From Vulcanimicrobiota bacterium (lineage in GTDB: Bacteria > Vulcanimicrobiota > Vulcanimicrobiia > Vulcanimicrobiales > Vulcanimicrobiaceae): 38,835 nucleotides of DNA. Position 1 is the stretch's first letter, and each line of letters opens with the position of its first letter. The notes beneath the pieces are model-generated. The model did no database searches. It had not been told where the DNA came from and saw only the letters and a list, made by a program, of their open reading frames with translations. The DNA is taken from assembly GCA_003136655.1 (NCBI GenBank), contig PLFC01000060.1, positions 16,437 to 55,271 of the forward strand, in the 5' to 3' direction. Below, piece by piece: positions 7,051 through 15,745 of the stretch. The position numbers and the translations under genes are program-made.

Positions 7051-8889
7051 ATGAAGGCCCGAACCCTGTCCGTTCGTCTGGTTTGCCTGTTGTCGGCGAT
7101 CGCTTTTTCCCTTGCCGGCTGTGCCCAGCACGGCTCGGACGACGCGACCGCAGGCACGATCGTAGCAGCCGGACCGACGGCTGCCCCGAGCGGACCCGAC
7201 GAGGTCAAAACGGTCGCAGGCTCGGGATACCCGGGCATCGCCGACGGGCCGGCGAGTTCGGCGACGTTCCTGATGCCGTCGGGGCTGGCCCGCGGCAAGG
7301 ACGGTACGCTCTACATCGCCGATGAGGCCGCGCAACGCATCCGGACGCTCTCACCCGGGGGCAGGGTCGGTACGCTCGCCGGGTCGGGTCCGGTGGAACC
7401 GCCCGGGCTCTCGGTCAAGGGCGGCTTTCTCGACGGGCCCGCCGGCTCGGCACGCTTCAACCGCCCCCAGGGCCTCGCCGTGGGTCCGGACGGCTCGCTG
7501 TATGTGGCCGACGAGCGCAACGCTTGCGTGCGCAGGATCGCGCACAACCAGGTAACGACCGTGGCCGGGGTCTGCGATCGGCGCGGCAACGAGGCCGGGC
7601 CCGAGGCGGGCCGGCTCAGCGACCCGCGCGCCTTGGCCTTCGACGATCGCGGCAACCTCTACATTGCCGACTACGGCGTGGGCGTCTTGCGGCTGGGTCG
7701 CGACGGCCACCTCAACCGCGTCAAATTGACGACCGGCGAGAAACAGATCCTGGGGCTTTCGGTCGTGACCGACCCGGCGGGCGGCTCGACGCTCATCGCC
7801 TCGTCGCCGTCGATTTTCATCATTCAGCCGCTCAGCGGCGGCGTCGGCGCGGTCAGCAACATCCGTAACTACGCTGAGGGAAACCGGCCCTTCGGCGATC
7901 CGTACCAATTCGTCCCGCGCAACGCGCGCGAGTTCTTCTTCAGCGACATCCGCTCCGATACGGTGCGTTATCTGCGCCTGCCGGCGCCGCCCTTCGTCAC
8001 CACGGTCTTCACGCGCACGATTGCCGGGGGAACGGCCGAACGCCCCATCGACAACGCCGGTTTCCGCGACGGCACGCGCGAGGATTCGCGCTTCAACGCG
8101 CCCTCAGGCCTCGCACTCGACGGCAATACGCTCTACGTGGCCGACACCGGGAACCGGCGTATCCGGGCCATCGGTCTGCCGGCCACCCGGCTTTCCGAGA
8201 CGGGTCTGGGCACCGGCATCAAGCCCGACTCGAACCACTACGAGATCGCCTACGTCGGCGCGTCGTGGGCCTTTTGGGACAGCCTGGGCGAGGATTCGTT
8301 CTGCGCGCACCTCGAAAAGTACATGAACGAGTCGCACAAATTCTCCAAGCCCGTCCGCTGTCACCCGATCCGGATCGACGCGGCCGGCCTGCCCCAGATG
8401 GAAGACTACATCAAGAACGTGCTCGCCGACGAACGCTTCGACGAGATCCTGATCAACATGACGCCGGGCGCGGCCAACGCGATCTTCCCGAACAACGCCC
8501 CACCGTCGGCGGCGGCCGGAGCGGCGGGCCTCCGCGCGCACATCGAGTCGCTGCTCAAGGTGCTCGCGCCCGAACACACCAAGCTCGCCATCGCCTGGAC
8601 GTTCGAACCCGACGACGTGTCGAACACCGAGAATCTGTACGAACGTCAGCAGAGCTCCAACGGCCATGCGCTGCCGGGCGAATTGATCAACTCGCTCCAA
8701 GATTTCAAGCTGGAGTACGACGGCGCGAAGGCTCTGCCGATCACCGAGTACGACGAATACGCCGACGCCATCGCGCACGCGAAGTCGTCGGACCCCGCGC
8801 CGCTCTACGGAACCGACGACAGTCACATGTCCGCGCGCGGCGAAGACTTCCTGGCCAAGCGCGTAGCCCGCGCGCTGAGCGGCTCGTAA
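7051..8889 (+). CDS. NHL beta-propeller / SGNH-like lipoprotein, paralogue 3
   Basis: The protein is 612 residues. I chose the ATG at 7051 because it gives a clean lipoprotein signal: a basic n-region, a hydrophobic core and the lipobox 'SLAGC'. An ATG at 7030 would add seven residues. The mature protein starts with a Ser/Ala/Gly/Pro-rich linker, then NHL blades ('YIADEAAQRIRTL', 'YVADERNACVRRI', 'YIADYGVGVLRL', 'YVADTGNRRIRAI') to about residue 385. The SGNH-like part has 'YVGASW' (Ser405), block III-like 'LINMTPG' and 'DDSHMSARG' (Asp589, His592), so this paralogue alone keeps a full Ser/Asp/His set with the DxxH spacing. It would sit on a membrane facing the periplasm or the surface. Modification of the locus polysaccharide is inferred from context. 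Confidence 0.8.
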   Translation: MKARTLSVRLVCLLSAIAFSLAGCAQHGSDDATAGTIVAAGPTAAPSGPDEVKTVAGSGYPGIADGPASSATFLMPSGLARGKDGTLYIADEAAQRIRTLSPGGRVGTLAGSGPVEPPGLSVKGGFLDGPAGSARFNRPQGLAVGPDGSLYVADERNACVRRIAHNQVTTVAGVCDRRGNEAGPEAGRLSDPRALAFDDRGNLYIADYGVGVLRLGRDGHLNRVKLTTGEKQILGLSVVTDPAGGSTLIASSPSIFIIQPLSGGVGAVSNIRNYAEGNRPFGDPYQFVPRNAREFFFSDIRSDTVRYLRLPAPPFVTTVFTRTIAGGTAERPIDNAGFRDGTREDSRFNAPSGLALDGNTLYVADTGNRRIRAIGLPATRLSETGLGTGIKPDSNHYEIAYVGASWAFWDSLGEDSFCAHLEKYMNESHKFSKPVRCHPIRIDAAGLPQMEDYIKNVLADERFDEILINMTPGAANAIFPNNAPPSAAAGAAGLRAHIESLLKVLAPEHTKLAIAWTFEPDDVSNTENLYERQQSSNGHALPGELINSLQDFKLEYDGAKALPITEYDEYADAIAHAKSSDPAPLYGTDDSHMSARGEDFLAKRVARALSGS

Positions 8890-8913
8890 CCCGATGAGGC
8901 CCGCCGCGTAGTC

Positions 8914-11802
8914 ATGCTCGCACTCTTGCTGCAATGCGCGATCTTCGCGCTCTTTGCGTTCGTGGGTTATGGGATCGCGGTCGCGCTCGTACCCGAACGC
9001 GACTCGCTGCGCAACGCGCTGCTCGCCCCCGTGCTCGGCGCCGCGGCCTTCACGATCCCGGCGGTATTGCTCAACCACCTCGGCTTACCGGTGAACGCAT
9101 TCGCCTGGCCGCTCGCGATCGTGCTGAGCGCCTTCGCCGGGTATTCGCTCTACGTGCGGCGCGCAAAGTCCCGCGTGCCGTGGCGCGCGCTCGCTCCGTT
9201 CTTGATCTTGCTCCCGTTCGCGTTCGCGCTGAGCTGCCGTCCGGCGCTCGAGTTCGGCACCAATTGGCTGAGCTTCAGCAACGAAGACATGATCAATTAC
9301 GCATCCGACGCGCAGCGTCTGCAGAGCTATGGCTTCTACGCGCAGCCCGCCGCGCTCGACGTGGCTGCGGGCCAACGCCTGAGCGAGGAAGGCTTCTGGT
9401 TCCAGGGCGTGATGGGCAACGAGCGGGTCGGCGTCGACACGCTGCTTTCGGTCGTGTCCTCGCTGGCCGGAATGCGCCCGTTCAACATCTTCATGCCGCT
9501 CATCGGCGCCGGCTATTTCATGCTGATCTGGGCGACCGCGGCGCTGGGCTTGGCGCGCGAGTTACGCGTGCGGCTCGCGCTGTGCATAGGGATCGCGATG
9601 GCGCTGTCGTCGTTGACCACGCTGGGCATGCTCTCGCAACTGCTGGGACAAATCTTCGGCCTGTCGGGCTGCGTCGGCGCGATCGCGCTCCTGGGCGAAT
9701 CCGACTCCGAAGCGGTGCGCGAGAATCCCGCCGGCCAAATCGGACTTCGCGTGCTCATCTCGGCGTTCGTGGTGGCGGCCTATCCGGAACTCTTTCCGTT
9801 CGTGCTCCTGGCCATGGTGCTCGAACATTTCGTCGTGCCCGTGCTGGAGCGGCGCAAGCCCGACTACATCGCAGGTTCGGCGGCGCTCGTCTCCTGCGGC
9901 CTCGCGTTCCTCGTGTTGTGGAACTACGGCCGCACGATGGCCCAGGTGATCGTCGACCGTTTCCACTCGGCCACCCTGCCCACGCACGACGTACTCTTCC
10001 CCTACTTTTTGCTGCCCAGCGGCATCGCCAATCTGTGGGGACTGGTCAAGGTCGCCGACTATCCGGCCGATCCGTACATGTCGATCGCGATCGTCGTGGG
10101 CCTCGTGCTGCTCGTGCTCCAAATCGTCGCGGTGCTGATCGCGGCGCGACGCATTCACCCGGCGGCGTTGACGGCTCTCGTGATGCTCTTGCTCGGCGGA
10201 TTCTTCTTCGTGCACCGCGACGATTTCGCACTCTTCAAAACGGCCATGTACATCCAGCCGTTCTTCGTCGCCAGCTTGGCGCTGGGCACCTACGGACTCT
10301 TGCGCATCCTGGGCCGGGAGCGCCCCGAGTGGGCGGCGGGTGCGGTGGCCGTGGCCTTCGCGCTGGTCGGCATCGGCGCGCAACAAGGGTACGTCGAATT
10401 CAGTCGCTCGGCGCCCGACGCCGACCGGTACACGTTCTCGCAACTGCCGATGGCCTCGCCGCGCAAGCTGCTCCAGGATCTCGACGCGGCCGCAAAGACC
10501 GTGGGCACCGATCCCGTGGCGATCGACGCATACGAACCCGAGTACGCGAAGCTCGCCGAGGCGTATTTCTCGGCGGCGCCGTTGACGACGCTTTCAGACG
10601 ATTTCCTCAATCGCTTCCGCAGCGACGGTCCCATCTTCGGCGTGCCCGATGCCGAGACCGCGCACGAAGACGCGCAGATCGACGTGCAAGAGTTCCGCAA
10701 TCGCGAACAGCTAGCGACGCTGGCCTTTCCGCCGATCGTCGCCGCCGACGGCTCGCCCAACCGTTTCCGCGAGCCGTGGATGCCCGCGGGCAAACCGAAA
10801 TGGCTGCTCGAGATGGGCGCCGACGCCTCGATCCTCAACCGCTCGGGCGACGCGGAACCCGACAAACTGATCCAGTTGCGCCCCTGGAACAGCGTGCGCA
10901 ATCACCTCGTCTCGTTGCAGAGCGAACTCTTCGGGCTCGACGGCTGGAGCGGCGCGTGGCAAGACGGCTCGCCGGGCGGCAGCCCGACGCTGTACCGTCC
11001 CGAACGCGACTTCTTCAAATCCGGGGTGGGCACGTTCGTGGGCCTGGGGCGGTATCAGGCCTTCGAAGCGGTCAATCCGAGCGGTCCCGTGCGGCTGGTG
11101 TTCTGGGCTTCGGCGACGCTCAAGAGCGAGGGCCGCAACAAGTTGCCGCCGGCTACGATTTACGCGGCGGAAAGCGTGCCGCTCGCAGGCGTCGGCAGCG
11201 GTTCGGAACGACTGGTGTCGGAAGCCTTCGAACCGGCCGACGTCCACGGGATTTCGGTCATCGGTTTGGATCTAGGCGAAAACGGCGTGCACTTCCGCAA
11301 GCCGCTCTCGGGGCTCATGAACTGGTTCAATCGCGACATCGCGATCGATCCGCGCGAGCTGGTCGTCTTCGGCCGCGACATCAGCTTGATTTCCGACGAG
11401 GACTTCCGCAGTTGGGAGCCGCCGTCTTGGATCACCGACCTCCCGACGGCGCTCGAGAATCCGCAGTTGGTCTTCTCGGGCATCTACGAAGACGGCGGTT
11501 GGGTCTCCGACGCGAGCGAACTCAACCTGCGCTCGCAGCCGGGCGCCAAACGCTTGCAGATCCAAGGGGAGATCCCGCGCCTCGGCTCGGACTCGTTCAA
11601 GACGACCGCCACCGTCTCGGTCGACGGGACGCCCGTCATCGTGCAGAAACTCGGCGTCGGCGGATTTTCGCTCGAGACGAGCGCGCCGAGCGTTCCGGGC
11701 AACCACAAGATCGGCATCACATTCTCGCCGGCGCAACACTTCCAAGCGCCCGACGGCCGCATCGTCGGCGCGCGCATCGACCAAATCGGCTTCCCGCCGT
11801 AA
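8914..11802 (+). CDS. Large polytopic membrane protein, GT-C-like, with long C-terminal extracytoplasmic region
   Basis: This is a 962-residue protein. Residues 1 to about 470 contain roughly a dozen hydrophobic segments, starting at the first residue. A loop after the first few segments carries 'SNEDMINYASD', an acidic pair like the DE/ED motif in the first periplasmic loop of GT-C glycosyltransferases. Residues about 480-962 have no obvious membrane segment and look soluble with beta-rich stretches near the end. I do not recognise a named family. GT-C enzymes use lipid-linked sugars on the outer face of the inner membrane, which would fit a gene between the NHL-SGNH proteins and the ligase. 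Its stop shares a base with the next ATG (TAATG), so it is co-translated with the glycosidase-like gene. Confidence 0.75.
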   Translation: MLALLLQCAIFALFAFVGYGIAVALVPERDSLRNALLAPVLGAAAFTIPAVLLNHLGLPVNAFAWPLAIVLSAFAGYSLYVRRAKSRVPWRALAPFLILLPFAFALSCRPALEFGTNWLSFSNEDMINYASDAQRLQSYGFYAQPAALDVAAGQRLSEEGFWFQGVMGNERVGVDTLLSVVSSLAGMRPFNIFMPLIGAGYFMLIWATAALGLARELRVRLALCIGIAMALSSLTTLGMLSQLLGQIFGLSGCVGAIALLGESDSEAVRENPAGQIGLRVLISAFVVAAYPELFPFVLLAMVLEHFVVPVLERRKPDYIAGSAALVSCGLAFLVLWNYGRTMAQVIVDRFHSATLPTHDVLFPYFLLPSGIANLWGLVKVADYPADPYMSIAIVVGLVLLVLQIVAVLIAARRIHPAALTALVMLLLGGFFFVHRDDFALFKTAMYIQPFFVASLALGTYGLLRILGRERPEWAAGAVAVAFALVGIGAQQGYVEFSRSAPDADRYTFSQLPMASPRKLLQDLDAAAKTVGTDPVAIDAYEPEYAKLAEAYFSAAPLTTLSDDFLNRFRSDGPIFGVPDAETAHEDAQIDVQEFRNREQLATLAFPPIVAADGSPNRFREPWMPAGKPKWLLEMGADASILNRSGDAEPDKLIQLRPWNSVRNHLVSLQSELFGLDGWSGAWQDGSPGGSPTLYRPERDFFKSGVGTFVGLGRYQAFEAVNPSGPVRLVFWASATLKSEGRNKLPPATIYAAESVPLAGVGSGSERLVSEAFEPADVHGISVIGLDLGENGVHFRKPLSGLMNWFNRDIAIDPRELVVFGRDISLISDEDFRSWEPPSWITDLPTALENPQLVFSGIYEDGGWVSDASELNLRSQPGAKRLQIQGEIPRLGSDSFKTTATVSVDGTPVIVQKLGVGGFSLETSAPSVPGNHKIGITFSPAQHFQAPDGRIVGARIDQIGFPP

Positions 11803-12935
11803 TGCGCCGAGCGGCGTTCGTGGGCGGGTCGGCGGCGCTTGCCCTCGCCGCTGCGCGCCCCCTGAGCGCCGCGCAGCCCACGCCGGCGAACGGATACCCG
11901 GCCTTCAGTTGGGAGCGCGTTCCGTATGCGGCGCAGATCGGAAAATTCCGCGGCGACTTCACGCCGGCCGAGGTCGACTTCATCGCCCAACGGTTTGCCT
12001 TCATCGCCCTCGGGCCGGGTACCGGACGCGGCTCGACGCCCGACGACCGCTTCGTGCAGGAGACCGGCTTCTATCGCAATGCGAGCGCGATAAAGCGCGC
12101 GAACCCGGCTTGTAAGGTGCTCTTCTTCTGGGGCGTGCCGGGCAACATTCGCAATTACGCGGCGTACGCCGACTACGACCCGGCCTGGCGCGTTCCCAAC
12201 GCTGCGGGCACCGGTTTCGAGAGCGACGCGTCCAACCCGGGATTTCGCTCGTGGTGGGCGCGGAGTTGCGCGAAGATCGTCGCGCACCCCGACATCGACG
12301 GCGTCTTCGTCGACGGCGCAAATCCCGAGGGCGACCATCCGCACCACACCGAGATGCTCCGGTTGCTGCGCGACGCGCTCGACGCGCTGCCCGAACCCGC
12401 ATTGCTGCTCGTCAACGGCGTGCCCGCGCCCGGCCGGCACGGTCTGCCGTCGATGCTCGAACTCTGCGACGGGATCATGATCGAATACTTCGGCATCGTG
12501 GGCAAGCACGAGCCCGCTAAGCTCAAGGAGTACATGCTCGACGTCATCGGCTTGGGAAAAGCGGGCAAGATCGTCATGGCCCGTGCCTTTCCGGGCTTTA
12601 CGTTCTTCGACCCGGAGGTGCGGGACTGGAGCTACGAGCGCAAACTCGCCGAAGCAAAACGCAACGTCGCGTTCTCCCTCGCGACGTACCTCGCGTGCGC
12701 GCAACGCTACACCTATTTACAATACGGCTGGGGCTACGAGAACATCGGCGGAGCGTACGTGCTCGAAGCCGACGGCACCACGCCCGACCCCGCGTGGTAT
12801 CCGGAATTCCTCAAACCGCTGGGCGAGCCGCTCGAGGATCCCGTCATCGACGGCTACGTCTTCACCAGACGCTTTCGCCACGCCGACGTGCGCGCCGATC
12901 TGCAAGCGCGCGAGGGCCGCGTGACCTTTCGGTGA
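11802..12935 (+). CDS. Exported putative glycoside hydrolase (GHL15-like TIM barrel)
   Basis: This 377-residue protein has an N-terminal export signal ('MRRAAFVGGSAALALAAA', cleavage near 'LSAA'). The rest reads as a TIM barrel: successive strands 'FAFIALGPG', 'KVLFFWGV', 'IDGVFVDGANPEG', 'LLLVNGVP', 'CDGIMIEYFG' and 'KIVMARAF', then 'YTYLQYGWG'. Acidic residues at strand ends (the Asp in 'FVDGA', the Glu in 'IEYFG') are good catalytic candidates. The pattern resembles the hypothetical glycosyl hydrolase family GHL15; this is from memory of the family, not a search. It starts in a 1-base overlap with the upstream gene and ends in GTGA overlap with the ligase. It may trim or edit the polysaccharide in the periplasm. 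Confidence 0.7.
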   Translation: MRRAAFVGGSAALALAAARPLSAAQPTPANGYPAFSWERVPYAAQIGKFRGDFTPAEVDFIAQRFAFIALGPGTGRGSTPDDRFVQETGFYRNASAIKRANPACKVLFFWGVPGNIRNYAAYADYDPAWRVPNAAGTGFESDASNPGFRSWWARSCAKIVAHPDIDGVFVDGANPEGDHPHHTEMLRLLRDALDALPEPALLLVNGVPAPGRHGLPSMLELCDGIMIEYFGIVGKHEPAKLKEYMLDVIGLGKAGKIVMARAFPGFTFFDPEVRDWSYERKLAEAKRNVAFSLATYLACAQRYTYLQYGWGYENIGGAYVLEADGTTPDPAWYPEFLKPLGEPLEDPVIDGYVFTRRFRHADVRADLQAREGRVTFR

Positions 12936-14221
12936 CCGCCCCGCTCGGCGCCGGGCACGTGGCCCTCTATCTCTTCGCCCTCTTTGCCGCCGCGGGCCTC
13001 ACCTGGGTTCGCCCCATCTACGGTCTGGCAGCGCTGCTCGTAATCGATCCGTTCGATCTCAGCAGCGCCGCGGCCGGCACGACGGTCACGCTGCCCAAGG
13101 CGGCGCTCGTCGGCTTCCTCATAGCGCTGGCCTTGCGGCGCACGCCGCCGGGGCCGTTGTGGTCCCCGGCCGTACGGCCCATCTTGCTCGGTGCAGTCGC
13201 GATCGTCGTGGCGACGGCCTTGGCCGCAACCCGGGCGGACTATCTGCCGCCCGCGCTCCGCGAGATCGCGAAAGCCTGCGAATACCTCGCCGCGTTCTGC
13301 GGCGCGGCGCTCGCTTTTGCCGCCGATCCCGACGAAGGCTTCGCGGCAAACGCTCTCGCCGCGGGGGCTTCGCTCGTAGCGGTGCTCGCGCTGGCTCAGG
13401 AATGGACGGGCGCGCCGTCGTCGCTGCTCTTGCACGGCCGGACGTTTCCGCGCATCGCCGGTCCCCTCGAGGGTCCCAATCAGCTCGCGGGTTATTTCGA
13501 CGTCGCAGTCCCGGCGATTCTCGCGTTCGTCTTGGCCGGCAGGATGCGGCGTCTCGGCGTCGCGCTCGGGCTCTGCGTCGTCGCCGACGTGTTGACCCTG
13601 GGCCGCGGCGGAATTCTGGCGGTCACCGTCGCCTGTTGCGCGGTCGTGGGCCTGGGGGCGAGCGGGACCCGGGCGCGGCGCTACGCGTCGTACGTTGCCG
13701 GAACCGTCTTGCTGATCTTCGTGGGCTTGGGCGCTCTCGGCGTGCTCGGCCGGTTCGCCAGCTTCGACACGCCGGAACGTCCGACGGGGCTCGGGACCCG
13801 GGCCGAACTGTGGCGCGCGGCGCTCGAATTGTGGCGGATGCATCCCTGGCTCGGCGTCGGGGGCGGCAACTACGAATTGGAACTGCCGCGCGCGGGCGTG
13901 ACCGACGCGCAGACGCACGCCAACAGCCTCTACCTGCAGAGCTTGGCCGAGGGCGGGCTGGCGCTCTTCTTCGCGACCGTCGGCACGCTCTTGGCGGCGC
14001 TGACCAGCCTAGGCAAGCGCGCGTCCCGATCGGCCTTCGCGCTCGCCGCCTTCGGCGCGACGCTGGCCCTCGCGCTGCACCAGATCTTCGACCTGCTGGT
14101 GTTCTTCCCGAAGGTGGGATTGCTCTGGTGGCTCGTACTCGGGGCCGGCTCGGCCGCGGTTCGCAACGTATCTTTTACGCAGGTTCCGCGGGAATTGGAT
14201 GCCGCAGCAGGTGCAGCGTAG
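12932..14221 (+). CDS. O-antigen ligase/polymerase (WaaL/Wzy_C family)
   Basis: This 429-residue polytopic membrane protein has about ten to twelve hydrophobic segments. The diagnostic part is the large periplasmic loop, with 'LGRGGILA' before it and 'HPWLGVGGGNYE' followed by 'THANSLYLQSLAEGGL', which matches the Wzy_C pattern GxGxxxf...HxxNxxLqxlxExG. These proteins move undecaprenyl-linked glycan onto lipid A core or another acceptor, or polymerise repeat units. The GTG at 12932 overlaps the upstream stop as GTGA. Its presence beside an ABC exporter fits ligation of ABC-exported chains; polymerase activity is an alternative. Confidence 0.85.
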   Translation: MTAPLGAGHVALYLFALFAAAGLTWVRPIYGLAALLVIDPFDLSSAAAGTTVTLPKAALVGFLIALALRRTPPGPLWSPAVRPILLGAVAIVVATALAATRADYLPPALREIAKACEYLAAFCGAALAFAADPDEGFAANALAAGASLVAVLALAQEWTGAPSSLLLHGRTFPRIAGPLEGPNQLAGYFDVAVPAILAFVLAGRMRRLGVALGLCVVADVLTLGRGGILAVTVACCAVVGLGASGTRARRYASYVAGTVLLIFVGLGALGVLGRFASFDTPERPTGLGTRAELWRAALELWRMHPWLGVGGGNYELELPRAGVTDAQTHANSLYLQSLAEGGLALFFATVGTLLAALTSLGKRASRSAFALAAFGATLALALHQIFDLLVFFPKVGLLWWLVLGAGSAAVRNVSFTQVPRELDAAAGAA

Positions 14222-14232
14222 AAAACGACCCG

Positions 14233-14745
14233 ATGATCGTAGAGTCTGAGGCCCTGCAGACCCGGATCGCCGAACTCGAGGCGACCCTCAAGCAGCGCGA
14301 CGCCGCGCAACAAACCCAAACGGCGGTCATCGCCGACCTCGAAGCCGTCGTGGCGGAACGTCAACGCATCATCGACGAACTCTCCGCCTCCAATCGCCGC
14401 CTCCAAGACGCGTGCGAAGAACGCCTCGCGCTCATCGTGAAGCAGCAGCGCACGATCGCGGAACTGCAGCGCGACCTGCAGGCCTCGAGCGCCTTCCCGG
14501 GGATCGTCAAACTCCAGGAAGAGAATCAAGCCAAGCTCGACGATCAGCTCGCGGCCAACGCACGGCTGCAGACGGTGGCAGACGAACGCGCGGCGCTGAT
14601 CGAATCGCAAGCCCAGTCGCTGGCCATGATGGCCGAAGAGTGCAATCAGCGCGATGAGGAAATAGCGCGCCTCCATGCGACCGCCCTCGAACGTCTGGCG
14701 GTCATCGAGGCGCTCAACGCCGCTCTGGAACGGCTTCCGCGCTAA
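14233..14745 (+). CDS. Coiled-coil protein with 21-residue periodicity
   Basis: This 170-residue protein is almost entirely predicted coiled coil, rich in Glu, Ala, Gln, Leu and Arg, with no signal peptide or membrane segment. A motif of the form 'ERxxxIxxL' recurs; Arg22, Arg43 and Arg64 are exactly 21 apart, and Arg119 and Arg140 again 21 apart. A break with 'SSAFPG' at residues 85-90 divides two halves. It starts 11 bases after the ligase stop and closes that operon. A paralogue-like protein lies at 22661-23284. No catalytic function is visible; a scaffold or length-measuring role is inference. Confidence 0.75.
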   Translation: MIVESEALQTRIAELEATLKQRDAAQQTQTAVIADLEAVVAERQRIIDELSASNRRLQDACEERLALIVKQQRTIAELQRDLQASSAFPGIVKLQEENQAKLDDQLAANARLQTVADERAALIESQAQSLAMMAEECNQRDEEIARLHATALERLAVIEALNAALERLPR

Positions 14746-14926
14746 GAGCGCGCCGAACGGTAAGAATACTCTTACGGAGAAGCACTTCGTCCCGGTACGG
14801 GTCCGGCGGGTCGCCCAGCGTCGGCAGGGAGGCGGCCGAAAGCCAAGTAAGGTTCGAGTGCTTGAGAGTAGGGGTTCCGCAGGACCCTGGCTTCGGCAAC
14901 TGCCCTGGCCCTACGAAGGACACCTG
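14746..14926 (+). promoter_or_regulatory. Structured leader between operons (candidate cis-regulatory RNA)
   Basis: This 181-bp gap has no gene. It begins with a 6-bp inverted repeat, GTAAGA/TCTTAC (14760-14775), AT-rich enough to overlap a promoter. Further on, 14835-14845 (gccgaaagcca) can pair with 14888-14897 (tggcttcggc), enclosing a hairpin at 14872-14887 (gggttcc/ggaccc with one bulged base). The same strand segment 14835-14839 can instead pair with tcggc at 14821-14825, which is repeated at 14893-14897. The two stems exclude each other, as in an attenuator or riboswitch. I do not recognise a known class. Confidence 0.4.
14915..14920 (+). promoter_or_regulatory. Ribosome-binding site deciding the start at 14927
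   Basis: GAAGGA sits 6 bases before the ATG at 14927. The reading frame remains open far upstream through the leader and the previous gene, but that part is low-complexity and non-conserved in look. The site and the onset of the FRWVNNDA repeat together fix the start. Confidence 0.7.
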
Positions 14927-15745
14927 ATGATCACCGACATCGTAACGGGCAACGACGTGGCGTTGGGAGCCGGATGGGACCGGCTCGAAACGTATCGCGG
15001 CGAAAGCTTCCGTTGGGTGAACAACGACGCAGTCTTGTACGTCGCCACCCTCAGACGGTTCGAGTACCAAGTGCAAGTACAAGTCGAACCAGGACCCGGC
15101 GTGGGTCTTCGCCCCTTCACGCTCAAGGCCGTCGAAGACGGCAAGCCGCTGGCCGACGTTCCGGTCAAGGGACGTCAGCAGGTTTCGTTCACGATCCCGG
15201 CAGGCGACCCGAAAGTGCACGCGATCACGCTCCGTACCAATGAGGGGGGCAAGCCCGCGCCCAACGATCCTCGAGTGCTGAACTTTCGCATATTCAAGGT
15301 GGTGGTCAGCGCGCTCCCCGGCGACGTTATTCCGCCCAACGCCGGCTTCCGGCTCGGGACCGGCTGGTACCCGCTGGAATCCTTCGGCGGTGAGACCTTC
15401 CGCTGGGTCAACAACGACGCGATGATCGAAGTGACGGGCACCCCGGCGGGCCCGCTCGAACTCGAACTCGAGCCCGGCCCGGGCGTCGAGCAAAAGGCCT
15501 TCGACTTGACCGTCTTCGACGGCGCCGGCGAGCAGCTGGAGAAGGTCTCGGTCAAGACCCGTCAGCGCGTGAAGATCGCGGTCCCGCCCGGGGCGCGTCC
15601 GCCCAGTGCCGTCCGCCTCCATGTGGAAGGCGGCGGCAAGACCACCTCGCAAGATGCACGGGTGATGAACTTCCGCGTCTTCGAACACGTCCCGGGCACC
15701 ACCGTCGCGAGCGCCGAGCAGACCCTTGCGGGAGCCGCGAAGTGA
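14927..15745 (+). CDS. Cytosolic protein with two tandem FRWVNNDA domains
   Basis: This 272-residue protein has no signal peptide and consists of two copies of a roughly 115-residue domain, at about residues 11-125 and 140-257. Each copy runs GxGW...E, then (S/T)FRWVNNDA, then a strand pair ending in PGPG, a second set of strands, GG(G)K, and ends D(P/A)RVxNFR(I/V)F. The alternating hydrophobic pattern suggests a beta sandwich. The same domain occurs twice in the exported protein at 19611-20486. I do not recognise a named family. The stop overlaps the isomerase start as GTGA, so it is co-translated with sugar-phosphate enzymes. A carbohydrate- or NDP-sugar-binding role is an inference from context. 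Confidence 0.75.
   Translation: MITDIVTGNDVALGAGWDRLETYRGESFRWVNNDAVLYVATLRRFEYQVQVQVEPGPGVGLRPFTLKAVEDGKPLADVPVKGRQQVSFTIPAGDPKVHAITLRTNEGGKPAPNDPRVLNFRIFKVVVSALPGDVIPPNAGFRLGTGWYPLESFGGETFRWVNNDAMIEVTGTPAGPLELELEPGPGVEQKAFDLTVFDGAGEQLEKVSVKTRQRVKIAVPPGARPPSAVRLHVEGGGKTTSQDARVMNFRVFEHVPGTTVASAEQTLAGAAK

Noticed and set aside
8934-11800. Extended frame running into the glycosidase-like gene from upstream
   Set aside because: The first ~950 codons are an out-of-frame shadow of the membrane protein gene; the real protein starts at the ATG at 11802 with an export signal.
14756-14926. Known riboswitch class (c-di-GMP, cobalamin, SAM) in the structured leader
   Set aside because: The conserved cores I remember for these classes, such as the GEMM or cobalamin boxes, are not present; only generic stem pairing is seen.
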